A DNA stretch of 48,242 bases. It comes from Lentisphaerota bacterium (GTDB lineage Bacteria; Verrucomicrobiota; Kiritimatiellia; PWTM01). Location of the stretch: the NCBI GenBank assembly GCA_016873715.1, contig VGWF01000016.1, positions 1 to 48,242 of the forward strand, read 5' to 3'. Both the position numbers and the translations under genes were made by a program. The notes under the pieces were generated by a model, which was given only the letters and a program-made list of their open reading frames with translations, was not told the DNA's origin and did not search any database. Every line of letters begins with the position of its first letter. Position 1 is the stretch's first letter. Positions 31,313-39,759 of the stretch are shown piece by piece.

Positions 31313-33262
31313 ATGAAAGCACCCGTTCTGACCGCCCTCTGTCTCGCGGCGACGGCCGCGCTCCGCGCCGCGGAGACGAAGCCGATGCCGCGGGCCGACG
31401 TGGTGGAGGTTCCCTCCATCAGCCCGGGCCTGTGCGTCGCCAATCTCTTCCAGTCCCACATGGTGCTCCAGCGCGACAAGCCGCTGCGCATCTGGGGCTG
31501 GGCCGCGCCGGGCGAGGAGGTTGCCGTGTCGTTCGCCGGCCAGGCGGCGCGGGCCACGGCCGCCGCAGACCGCGCATGGGAGCTGACGCTGCAGCCGGTG
31601 CCCGCCAACGCATCCCCGCAGGTCATGACCGTCCAGGGGAAGCAGTCCACCCTGACGCTGGAGGACATCCTCGTCGGCGACGTCTGGGTGCTGGGCGGCC
31701 AGAGCAACATGGAGTTTCCCCTCGGCAACGTGGACGACGGCGAGCTGGAAATCGTGTCGGCCAACTTCCCCCGGATCCGGCTCCTGACCCTGCCGCAGGG
31801 CAAGGGCTTCGCCTCCGTCCGCAGTTTCGAGCGACTGCACGAATGGAGCGCTTGGTTCAGCCGGCACTTCCGCAAGGGCGACTGGGATCCCTGCACGCCC
31901 GAGACCGTCCGGGAGTTCTCCGCCATCGGCTACATCTTCGGCCGCCGGATCCACATGGCCTCGGGCATCCCGATCGGCCTGAAAAACGCCTCCATCGGCG
32001 GAACCACGGTCGAAACCTGGACGCCGGAGGACGTTCTCCGCAAGGTCGACGGCGCCGAGACGCGGGCCGTGCTCAAGGAATGGGACGACAAGATCGCCGT
32101 GTTCGACCCGAAGGCCGACCTGGAGGCCCGCGCCAGGTCCCACGAGGACCGCATCGGCCGAATGAAGGCCAAGGGCGAGGCGATCCCCCCCACCCTCCAA
32201 CCGCCGACGGACTTGCGGCCCGGCCCGGCCGAGGATCAGAACCGGCCCGGCCGCTGCTACGCCGGCGTCATCGGACCGCTGCGCGGGCTGGCCGCGGCCG
32301 GCGCGGTCTGGCACCAGGGCTTCAACAACTGCTTCAACGGAACGGCCGGCGCGCGGATGTACCACCAGGTGTTCGGAAAGATGATCGGCGCGTGGCGGGA
32401 GACGTTCGGCGACCCGAAGATGGAGTTCTGCATCATCTCGCTCTGCACGGCGGGCGAGCCGCAGACGCGGGAGAACTTCCTCGCGCCGATGCATGACGCG
32501 GGATCCTACATCCGCGAGGCGCAGTACCGCACCTTCCTCGACCTCCGCGCGGCCGGGGACCGGAACGTCGGCTTCGTGAGCAGCTTCGACCTGCGGAAAT
32601 CCTGGTATCACCCGCAGATCAAGATCCCCGCCGGCGAGCGGGCGGCCACGTGGGCGCTGGCGACGCGCTACGGCATCCTCAAGGGCCGCGACGCGGAGAA
32701 CCTGTGGCTGCCGCCGACCATCGACAAGGTGGAGATCGCGGGCGGGGAGATGCGGCTGAGCATGAGCACGGAGGTGAAGACGCGCGACGACAGCGAGGGC
32801 CGCCTGGTCGGATTCGCCATCGCAGGGAACGATCGCCGTTTCCACCCGGCCGATGCGGACTGGCTCTCCACCGGCGGGAAGGACGGGCGCAACCGCGAGG
32901 AGAAGGACCGCAAGGTTCTCGTGCTGAAGAGCCGGTTCGTTCCCGAGCCCGTCCATTACCGTTACGCCTGGGCCCGGAACCCGATGGGCAACATCGTCGG
33001 CGCACAGCGGGTGTCCCTGCCCGCGCAGCGCAGCGACGACTGGCCGCTCGAGGAGACGCCGCTGCAGTCGGCCGCGCCTCCGGGCACGCCCGACGACGCC
33101 GCGCGACGGGCCGCGACCGCTCGAAACCGCCAGGCGCTCGAGCTGGGCGACCTGGAGCGCCGCGTGCTCGAGGCCGAGGCAACGATCGAGGACCTGCGGC
33201 CGGCCCTGGAGAAGGCCCGCAGGGCCACCGGCGAAACGAACCCAACCCGAGGGACGCCTTGA
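31313..33262 (+). CDS. Sialate O-acetylesterase-like secreted SGNH protein
   Basis: This 649-aa protein with a signal peptide (VLTALCLAATAALRA) has LFQSHMVLQRDKPLRIWGWAAPGE, the typical N-terminal beta domain of the SASA family, VWVLGGQSNMEFPL with the nucleophile Ser, IGLKNASIGGTTVETW, AAGAVWHQGFNN and KSWYHPQIKIPAGERAA, which carries the catalytic His. In most relatives the residue two before this His is Asp; here it is Trp, so the usual Ser-His-Asp set is altered. The C-terminus (LEKARRATGETNPTRG) is a coiled tail. Such enzymes act on acetylated sugars or complex glycans outside the cytoplasm. It is coupled to the next gene by a TTGA overlap. Confidence 0.88.
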   Translation: MKAPVLTALCLAATAALRAAETKPMPRADVVEVPSISPGLCVANLFQSHMVLQRDKPLRIWGWAAPGEEVAVSFAGQAARATAAADRAWELTLQPVPANASPQVMTVQGKQSTLTLEDILVGDVWVLGGQSNMEFPLGNVDDGELEIVSANFPRIRLLTLPQGKGFASVRSFERLHEWSAWFSRHFRKGDWDPCTPETVREFSAIGYIFGRRIHMASGIPIGLKNASIGGTTVETWTPEDVLRKVDGAETRAVLKEWDDKIAVFDPKADLEARARSHEDRIGRMKAKGEAIPPTLQPPTDLRPGPAEDQNRPGRCYAGVIGPLRGLAAAGAVWHQGFNNCFNGTAGARMYHQVFGKMIGAWRETFGDPKMEFCIISLCTAGEPQTRENFLAPMHDAGSYIREAQYRTFLDLRAAGDRNVGFVSSFDLRKSWYHPQIKIPAGERAATWALATRYGILKGRDAENLWLPPTIDKVEIAGGEMRLSMSTEVKTRDDSEGRLVGFAIAGNDRRFHPADADWLSTGGKDGRNREEKDRKVLVLKSRFVPEPVHYRYAWARNPMGNIVGAQRVSLPAQRSDDWPLEETPLQSAAPPGTPDDAARRAATARNRQALELGDLERRVLEAEATIEDLRPALEKARRATGETNPTRGTP

Positions 33263-34884
33263 AACCGCATCTCCCCATCCTCGCCCTCCTCCCCGTCCTG
33301 CTGCAGGCGCCGGGTCCCGCCGCGGCTGCGCCGGCCGGCACGGTCACGTCGCACTCGCAGGGCCTCCACGGCTATATCGGCTTCGGCCACGAGAAACTGC
33401 CGCCCGGGGGCGGCTACACGGCCGGCATGGGCTTCTACGCCGCCGTGTGGCCGCTGGTGGATCAGCCGTTGGCCGGGTTCCAGATCGGCCTGCCCAGCTC
33501 GTGGATCCAGCCGGACAACTCCGACAACAGGAACGTTCCGCTCGCGCCGGAGGGCACCCTCGCGCGGACATGGAAGGAGCGCGGTCCGACGTGGAGCAGC
33601 GTGTTCCAGACGGTGGAGGGCGGCCTGGGCTACTGGGCCCGCACGCATTTCCGCTACGGCCCGCCGAAGTTCAGCATGAACGGGACGCCGCAGTGCTACG
33701 ACTACGAGGTGGCCTCGCCGGGCTGGTCCTTCTTCTACAGCGACAAGGCGCTGCCGGACCATCGGCTCGGCATCGCGCAGCTCAGCCATCGGCTGCTCAT
33801 TCCTCCCGACGCGCTGCCGTTCCAGGGCCATCCCAACGGCGAGTTCCTCGGCTACTCGTGGATGGCGCTGCCGTTCACCGATCCCGACCCGGGCGACCCG
33901 CCGACCGGCGACCAGAGCTGGACCTGCTTCCTGAGCGCGGCCAACTTCAGCGGCCCGATCGCCTATTACATCCCGGAGACATGGAGCAAGATCGGCAAGC
34001 TGTTCCACGAGCCGTTCCTCCACGGCCGCGGCCTCGACGCGCGGCCCGGCGTCATGGGCGGCGGCGCGATGGAGATCAACACGGTGCCGCGATTCGACGC
34101 GCCGGACGCGCACGGCACCGTCTATTCCAAGCTGCCGAAGCTCCAGTGGCCCGTGGATGCCGACGGACGCGCCTTCCTTGTGCAGGACGTGACCTACTAC
34201 TCGAAGTCCGCCCTCCACGATGCGTTCAAGTCCTGGCGCGACGGCGGCCCCGCCTGTTCCGGCCGCTTCGATGAACGGGGCGCCTTCAAGCCCGCGCTCA
34301 CCACGCGCACGACGCGCTACGACCAGGCCGGCCGGAAGATCACCGGCGTGGAGCGCGCCTTCGACACGCGCATCTTCGAGGGCAACGTGTGGGGCCTCCA
34401 GTGGTTCACCAACCGCGTCGCCGCGAACGGGGTGTTCCCGCAGTACTTCCGTCAGGCCGGGGAGGAGCGGATCGCCGTCGCCGCCGCCGAGGTGCCGGAG
34501 GAAACCGGACTGATCGCGCAGGAATTCAAGCACGCCGCGACGGGCGCGCCCTACACCTCGCCCGCCGTGGGCGCGTGGGCCAGCCCCGGCCCGAAGCGCG
34601 GCCCGTTCACCGCGGAACTCGCGGACGGGTCGGTAGTGACCTACTCGTGGTACCGCTTCGTGGATCAGCCCTCGTTCCAGCAATACAACTGGAGCGCGGA
34701 GAAGAAGGCCCGGTTGCAGGCCTTCGTCGAGAAGCTCCACGCGAGCTGGCCGATCGGGCGCGACTACATGGCGCCGCCGACCCGCGGCCGGCGGGTCGCC
34801 CTCGATCCCGCCCTGCTGGTGACGCCTCCCGTGGGCCTGGAGACCGGCTATGTTCCGATCGTGACCCGCCAGGCGGCGCGTTGA
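33259..34884 (+). CDS. Secreted protein of unknown family
   Basis: A TTG at 33259 overlaps the previous stop (TTGA) with GAGGGA upstream and gives a 541-aa protein that begins with an excellent signal peptide (ILALLPVLLQAPGPAAA). A later start would lose the signal. The mature protein is rich in Trp, Tyr, Phe and Pro (SWIQPDNSDN, THFRYGPPKFSMNG, AYYIPETWSKIGKLFHEPF) and has no motif I can assign. The overlap with the sialate O-acetylesterase-like gene suggests that both act in the same extracellular process. The next gene begins 13 nt downstream on the same strand. Function is unknown. Confidence 0.85.
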   Translation: MKPHLPILALLPVLLQAPGPAAAAPAGTVTSHSQGLHGYIGFGHEKLPPGGGYTAGMGFYAAVWPLVDQPLAGFQIGLPSSWIQPDNSDNRNVPLAPEGTLARTWKERGPTWSSVFQTVEGGLGYWARTHFRYGPPKFSMNGTPQCYDYEVASPGWSFFYSDKALPDHRLGIAQLSHRLLIPPDALPFQGHPNGEFLGYSWMALPFTDPDPGDPPTGDQSWTCFLSAANFSGPIAYYIPETWSKIGKLFHEPFLHGRGLDARPGVMGGGAMEINTVPRFDAPDAHGTVYSKLPKLQWPVDADGRAFLVQDVTYYSKSALHDAFKSWRDGGPACSGRFDERGAFKPALTTRTTRYDQAGRKITGVERAFDTRIFEGNVWGLQWFTNRVAANGVFPQYFRQAGEERIAVAAAEVPEETGLIAQEFKHAATGAPYTSPAVGAWASPGPKRGPFTAELADGSVVTYSWYRFVDQPSFQQYNWSAEKKARLQAFVEKLHASWPIGRDYMAPPTRGRRVALDPALLVTPPVGLETGYVPIVTRQAAR

Positions 34885-34897
34885 CACGGTACCCGGC

Positions 34898-36478
34898 ATG
34901 ACTCCCGTCTCCATCTTCAACGACGTGATCGGCCCCGTGATGCGGGGACCGTCGAGCTCCCACTGCGCCGCGGCGCTGCGGATCGGGCGGCTCGCGCGCG
35001 ACCTGATGGATGGCGAGATCGGCGACGTCCTGGTCGAGTTCGACCGCAACGGATCGCTCCCGACCACCCACGACACCCAGGGCTCGGACATGGGGCTCTT
35101 CGGCGGACTGATGGGCTGGGACGCGGCGGACGAGCGGCTGCCCGGCTCGCTCCAGGCGTTCCGGGACACGGGCGCGCGCATCCGCATCGAGACCGTGGAT
35201 GCGGGCGATCCGCATCCGAACACCTACCGGCTCACGCTTCGCAACGCGCGCGGGCGCCATTCGCTGATCGCCATCTCGACGGGCGGGGGCATGATGCAGG
35301 TCACCGCGGTGGACGGCTTCGCGGTCTCCATGGCCGGCGACTGCTTCGAGACGTTGCTGTGGGTGGACGGCTGCGGCCGCGCCGTGGTCGAGACCCTCGG
35401 CGCGCGGTTCGACGCCGACGAGATCCTGCTGCACGAGTCGGACGGCCGCCAGCTCGTCGAGGTGAAGGCGATGGCCTTCGTCGGCGACGACCTCCTCCGG
35501 GAACTCCCTGCGACCGCCGGCATCCGCGCGGTGAAACGGCTCGCGCCGGTGCTGCCGGTGCTGTCCCGCAAGGGCCTGCGCGTGCCCTTCACGACCGGCG
35601 GCGAGATGCTGCGCTTCGATGCGGGCCGGAACACGCCGCTCTGGAGGCTGGCGGTGGAGTACGAGGCGGCCCGCGGCCAACTGGCCGAGGCGGACGTGCT
35701 CGCGCGGATGGCGGAGATCGCCCGCATCCTGCGCCGTTCGATCCGGCAGGGCGTCGCCGGCACGCACTACGGGGACCGCATCCTCGGCAACCAATCGGGC
35801 GCGTTCAAGGCACGGATGGACGCCGGGCAGCTGCTGGACGCGGGCGCGATGAACCGCGTGGTGCTCTACGTCACGGCCCTGATGGAGGTGAAGAGTTCGA
35901 TGGGCGTGATCGTGGCCGCGCCGACCGCCGGCGCCTGCGCCGCGCTGCCGGCCGCGGTGATGGCGATGGCGGAGGCCATGGGATGGTCCGAGGAACGGGT
36001 GGCCAGGGCGTTGCTGGCCGCCGGACTGATCGGCGTCTTCATCGCCACGCGCTGGACGTTCGCCGCGGAGGTGGGCGGGTGCCAGGCGGAATGCGGCTCC
36101 GCGGCCAGCATGGCCGCCGCGGCCCTGGTGACGCTCGCCGACGGCACGCTCGCGCAGGCCATGGCGGCGGCCTCCATGGCGCTCCAGGACATGCTCGGGC
36201 TGATCTGCGACCCCGTCGCATCCCGGGTCGAGGTGCCCTGCCTGGGCAAGAACGTCCTGGCGGCGGGCCACGCCCTCGCCTGCGCGAACATGGCGCTGGC
36301 GGGGTACGATCCCGTCATCCCGCTCGACGAGGTGATCGAGGCGGCCCGGCGCGTGTCGGACCAGATGCCCCGCGAACTGCGGTGTACCGCGCTCGGCGGA
36401 CTGTCCCTCGCCCCCGCGGCGCTGGCCCTGAAACCCGGCTGCTGCCGCGCCGCGTCCCCACCCTGCGTGCAACCATGA
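34898..36478 (+). CDS. sdaA: L-serine dehydratase, iron-sulfur-dependent, single chain
   Basis: This 526-aa protein has the beta domain (IFNDVIGPVMRGPSSSHCAAALRIGRLAR, SHGSFA-equivalent segment GSLPTTHDTQGSD) followed by the alpha domain with APTAGACAALPA, GGCQAECGSAASMAAAAL and ICDPVASRVEVPCLGKN. The cysteines in these motifs bind the [4Fe-4S] cluster. It deaminates L-serine to pyruvate in the cytoplasm. The fused domain order beta-alpha matches the single-chain SdaA type. It overlaps the next gene by ATGA. The C-terminal CCRAASPPCVQP is unusually Cys/Pro-rich. Confidence 0.93.
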   Translation: MTPVSIFNDVIGPVMRGPSSSHCAAALRIGRLARDLMDGEIGDVLVEFDRNGSLPTTHDTQGSDMGLFGGLMGWDAADERLPGSLQAFRDTGARIRIETVDAGDPHPNTYRLTLRNARGRHSLIAISTGGGMMQVTAVDGFAVSMAGDCFETLLWVDGCGRAVVETLGARFDADEILLHESDGRQLVEVKAMAFVGDDLLRELPATAGIRAVKRLAPVLPVLSRKGLRVPFTTGGEMLRFDAGRNTPLWRLAVEYEAARGQLAEADVLARMAEIARILRRSIRQGVAGTHYGDRILGNQSGAFKARMDAGQLLDAGAMNRVVLYVTALMEVKSSMGVIVAAPTAGACAALPAAVMAMAEAMGWSEERVARALLAAGLIGVFIATRWTFAAEVGGCQAECGSAASMAAAALVTLADGTLAQAMAAASMALQDMLGLICDPVASRVEVPCLGKNVLAAGHALACANMALAGYDPVIPLDEVIEAARRVSDQMPRELRCTALGGLSLAPAALALKPGCCRAASPPCVQP

Positions 36479-37473
36479 ATCCCACCCTCCTCCACCTCAC
36501 CGCCGACGACGTTCGCCGCGCGCTGCCGATGGCCGAAGCCATCGACGCCATGCGCGAGGCGTTCGCGCAACTGGCTCGCGGCGAGGTCACGCTGCCCGCG
36601 CGCACCCGTATCGATGCGCCCGCCGACCATGGCGTGGCGCTGGTCATGCCCTGCCATTCCGCCACGCTGAAGCTGTTTTCGGTGAAGTTCATCACGCTGT
36701 TCTACGACAACCCGCGGCGCGGCCTCCCGGTCATCCAGTCCACCGTCCTTCTGTGCGATGGCGCCACGGGGGTTCCGCTGGCGTTGATGGACGGCGCCAG
36801 TCTGACCGCCCTGCGCGCCGGCGCGGCCTCGGGCCTCGCCACCGGGTTGCTCGCGCGGCCGGAGGCCGCGACCGTGGCCATCGTCGGGAGCGGCGTCCAG
36901 GCGCGCACCCAACTGGAGGCGGTCGCGTGCGTACGCCGCATCCGGCGGGCGTGGGTCTTCGACGGCGACGTCGCGTCGGCCAGGCGCTTCGCCGGTGACA
37001 TGCGGCAGCGCCTGGGCATCGACGTGGAATGCGCCGCGTCGCCGTCCGCCGCGCTGGCGGAGGCCGATATCGTCTGCACGGCCACCACGTCACCCACGCC
37101 GGTCTTCGACGACCGCGATCTCCGGCCCGGATCGCACATCAACGCCATCGGCGTCTTCCATCCCGACCAGGCCGAGATCCCCGCCGCCACGGTGTGCCGG
37201 GCCCGCGTGGTGGTGGACCACCGCGTCTCCGCGCACGACGAGGCCGGGGATCTGCTCATCCCGCTGCGGGCCGGGCTGATCGGCGAGGCGCACGTCTCCA
37301 CCGAACTGGGGCAGCTTGTGCTCGGCCGGGAGCCGGCCCGGACATCGGCGGACGAGATCACGCTCTTCAAGTCCGTCGGGGTGGCGATTCAGGACCTGTG
37401 CGCGGCCGCCCGCACCCTTGCCAACGCCCGGCGGCTCGGGCTCGGGGAACCGCTGCCATCCCCGGCACGCTGA
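36475..37473 (+). CDS. Ornithine cyclodeaminase/alanine dehydrogenase (mu-crystallin) family protein
   Basis: This 332-aa protein has LTADDVRRALPMAEAIDAMREAF, the family start, KFITLFYDNPRRGLPVIQ with the substrate Lys, and LMDGASLTALRAGAASGLAT. VAIVGSGVQARTQLEA is the NAD-binding G-x-G-x-Q, and GSHINAIGVFHPDQAEI carries the usual N-A-x-G motif. Family members deaminate or reductively aminate amino acids. Overlap with the serine dehydratase gene suggests a common pathway, such as amino-acid catabolism or alanine formation from the pyruvate released. The exact substrate cannot be told. Confidence 0.9.
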   Translation: MNPTLLHLTADDVRRALPMAEAIDAMREAFAQLARGEVTLPARTRIDAPADHGVALVMPCHSATLKLFSVKFITLFYDNPRRGLPVIQSTVLLCDGATGVPLALMDGASLTALRAGAASGLATGLLARPEAATVAIVGSGVQARTQLEAVACVRRIRRAWVFDGDVASARRFAGDMRQRLGIDVECAASPSAALAEADIVCTATTSPTPVFDDRDLRPGSHINAIGVFHPDQAEIPAATVCRARVVVDHRVSAHDEAGDLLIPLRAGLIGEAHVSTELGQLVLGREPARTSADEITLFKSVGVAIQDLCAAARTLANARRLGLGEPLPSPAR

Positions 37474-37486
37474 GGGATACGCGCCC

Positions 37487-37500
37487 GCACGGATCCGTGC
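37487..37500. terminator. 14-bp perfect palindrome between convergent genes
   Basis: GCACGGATCCGTGC lies in the 31-nt gap between the stops of the cyclodeaminase-like and SGNH genes. An alternative pairing CCGGCAC (37462-37468) with GTGCCGG (37497-37503) also exists. No T-run follows, so termination is only possible. Confidence 0.3.
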
Positions 37501-37504
37501 CGGC

Positions 37505-38716
37505 TCAGTTCTGCTGACCGGGGAGGTCGGACTGCGACGGAGGCGCGTCACCCGCGGGGGCGTGGGTCGGCGGCCGGGCACGCCCGTTTCCGTTTCCGTG
37601 CACCGGGGGCGGCTCCGCGTGGTTCAGCGCCCGGATCTTCCGCTCCCAGATCCCGCGAAGGCCCTGCATCGACGTGTAAACCTTGGGCGCATAGGCTTTC
37701 GGAATCAGGTTCTGATCCAGCAACGCCTCCAGGATGGCCTCGGCGGCGATATGGTGCGCCACCTCGCTCGGGTGCGGGTCGATGCCCGGAACCGCCTGCA
37801 TCCGCTCCGGCGAGGTCTCGGCATACACCGCCAGGAGATCGAGGTACGGAAGACCGTTGGTCTCCATCACGCCGCGGATCCGGTCGTGCACGAACTGAAA
37901 CGGATACCGCCCGGGCGTGAGGTCGTTGGACAGCAGCGGAAACACCACCGGAAGCAACGGCACCTGGTTCGACGCGCAGATGTCGCGGAACTCCGTTACG
38001 GCGCGGGCGAACCGGTGGAATCCCGAGTAGCCCGGGTCGTAGAGGTGCTGGTAGTACTTGCGGATCCCGATCTGCGACTTGACGGCGCGGACCCTCCCGT
38101 GCAACGCGGCCAGCACGCGGGAATGCCGCAGGAACCACTCCGCCGTCTTCGAGGGCTTCGATGTGGCCAGGAAGATCCACTCGTTCAGCCAGCGCCAGGT
38201 CTCCGCCGGATTCGTCCAGTCCTCCGTGTCGTTGAGACAGATCCCGAGCACGACGATCCGCGGATGGTATTCGGCCAGGGCCCGGCGGAGAATGTCCACC
38301 TGCTGGAAGGTCGAGGTGCCGGGCGACCCCCTCACCCGCACCTCCGCAGGCATGACGCGGGCGTTGAGGTTGAGCATTCGTTCCAGCTGGGATCCATACC
38401 GTTCGTCGATCTGCACCCCGACCCCGTCGGTGAACGAGTCGCCGATGATCACGATGCGGAGCACGTTCGTCGGATCGAGCGTCCACGGATGGCTCCGCTC
38501 CGGCGCCATCCGGTAGAAGACGGCCGGCCGGTCCGCCAGGGGATTGTCGTGAGGAAGGGGAGCGACCCTCAGCACCAGCTCCAGGCCGCCCACCGCAATC
38601 AGGAGGGTGACCAGCAGCAGACCGAGCCGCTTCCCCAGCCTGACCACCCACCGTTCACGTGGTGCGGATGCCGCCATCGACAACGGATCGGCCCCGCGGC
38701 CGGTTTCTGCGTTCAT
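37505..38716 (-). CDS. Membrane-anchored SGNH/GDSL hydrolase-like protein
   Basis: This protein of about 403 aa has one N-terminal membrane helix (LGLLLVTLLIAVGGLELVL). The SGNH fold follows: block I VIIGDSFTDGVGV with the Ser nucleophile, block III GICLNDTEDW, and block V GIDPHPSEVAHHI with Asp-x-His. The C-terminus is Pro-rich and disordered (AEPPPVHGNGNG). Starts at 38746 (TTG), 38716 (ATG) and 38677 (ATG) are possible; none has a good ribosome site, and 38716 is chosen. It lies in the inner membrane with the domain outside, resembling acyl/acetyl-transfer or esterase proteins of polysaccharide modification. It follows fabI on the same strand. Confidence 0.82.
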   Translation of the reverse strand: MNAETGRGADPLSMAASAPRERWVVRLGKRLGLLLVTLLIAVGGLELVLRVAPLPHDNPLADRPAVFYRMAPERSHPWTLDPTNVLRIVIIGDSFTDGVGVQIDERYGSQLERMLNLNARVMPAEVRVRGSPGTSTFQQVDILRRALAEYHPRIVVLGICLNDTEDWTNPAETWRWLNEWIFLATSKPSKTAEWFLRHSRVLAALHGRVRAVKSQIGIRKYYQHLYDPGYSGFHRFARAVTEFRDICASNQVPLLPVVFPLLSNDLTPGRYPFQFVHDRIRGVMETNGLPYLDLLAVYAETSPERMQAVPGIDPHPSEVAHHIAAEAILEALLDQNLIPKAYAPKVYTSMQGLRGIWERKIRALNHAEPPPVHGNGNGRARPPTHAPAGDAPPSQSDLPGQQN

Positions 38717-38771
38717 GGAGGCCGGATTCTGGACTTTTCCCTTCAAAAGGCAAGACGTCGCCGAAGGCCCC

Positions 38772-39635
38772 TCAGGCCCGGAGGACCGGCCCCGTGTGCT
38801 CCTCGTGCGGATCGTCGGTCAGGGCCGTCGGGTACTGCCACTGCTCGAACGGCATCAGCATGCCGGCGACCACCGAGGCACCGCCGTCGACGTGAATGAC
38901 CTGCCCCGTGACCTTCCGGGTCAGCGGGCCGAGCAGGAAGACGGCCATGTGGGCGACCTCGTCCTTGTCCGCCTCGACATCCCATGGAAGCGGGCTGACG
39001 GCACGCCAGATCCTGTGAAGCTTGTTGAACCCGGGGATCTTCGAGGCCGCCTTGCTGTGGAGGGGACCGGCCGACACGGCGTTGACGCGGATCAGGTCGC
39101 GCCCGTGGCGCCGCGCGAGCGCACGGACCAGGGCCTCGAGCGCGGCCTTGTTGACGCCCATCCAGTTGTAGTAGGCGTACGCGCGGGCGGCGTCGAAGGT
39201 CATGGCCACCAGCGACCCGCCGTCGGCCATGACCGGCTTCGCGTGGAATGCGACCCGCGCCAGCGAGGCGCAGCTGATGTGGTAGGCCATCTTGAGGTCG
39301 TCGATCGCACCGGTGTGGAACTCCTCGCCGAGGCACGTCCGCGGGTTCGCGTAGGCGATGGAGTGGACGATGCCGGCCACCGGCCCGGTGCCGGCGAAGA
39401 GCGCGGCGATCTGCTCGTCGACCGTCACGTCGCAGAACCGGATGTCGAGACGCGCGATCTCCTCGGCCGGAAGGCGCTTGTCCGAGCGGTCGAGGAAGAT
39501 GCTCTTCATCCGCTCGCTCTGCACCGTGTAGATGACCCGGCCCCCGAGGTCCCCGATCCGCTTCCCGATCGCATAGGCGATCGAGTCGGAATCGAGCAAC
39601 CCCATCACGACGTATGTCTTCCCGGCTTCGATCAT
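38772..39635 (-). CDS. fabI: Enoyl-[acyl-carrier-protein] reductase (NADH)
   Basis: This 287-aa SDR-fold enzyme has KTYVVMGLLDSDSIAYAIGKRI at the N-terminus, VHSIAYAN, and the FabI catalytic pair Tyr156-x6-Lys163 in AYYNWMGVNKAAL. VNAVSAGPLHSKAASKIPGF and QVIHVDGGASV complete the fold. It reduces trans-2-enoyl-ACP in the last step of each fatty-acid elongation cycle. The ATG at 39635 has GGGGGAA 8-9 nt upstream. A candidate promoter lies 29-56 nt upstream. It is rather long for FabI (usually about 260 aa), with a C-terminal tail (PYEQ-type end followed by HEEHTGPVLRA). Confidence 0.95.
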   Translation of the reverse strand: MIEAGKTYVVMGLLDSDSIAYAIGKRIGDLGGRVIYTVQSERMKSIFLDRSDKRLPAEEIARLDIRFCDVTVDEQIAALFAGTGPVAGIVHSIAYANPRTCLGEEFHTGAIDDLKMAYHISCASLARVAFHAKPVMADGGSLVAMTFDAARAYAYYNWMGVNKAALEALVRALARRHGRDLIRVNAVSAGPLHSKAASKIPGFNKLHRIWRAVSPLPWDVEADKDEVAHMAVFLLGPLTRKVTGQVIHVDGGASVVAGMLMPFEQWQYPTALTDDPHEEHTGPVLRA

Positions 39636-39663
39636 GGTGGAATTCCCCCGTGCAATGCGTCGA

Positions 39664-39691
39664 AACCTACGCGGGATCGGGGAGATTGCAA
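39664..39691 (-). promoter_or_regulatory. Candidate promoter of fabI
   Basis: On the minus strand TTGCAA (39691-39686) is followed after 16 nt by TAGGTT (39669-39664), 28 nt before the fabI ATG. The -10 box lies inside a 21-nt sequence (39657-39677) that recurs with two transitions at 43407-43427. Confidence 0.4.
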
Positions 39692-39759
39692 GCCGGGCAC
39701 GACGGTCCCGCCGGATCCTCCCCGACCGGCGAGGCGCCCCGCGGTTCCCTCCTCCCGCG

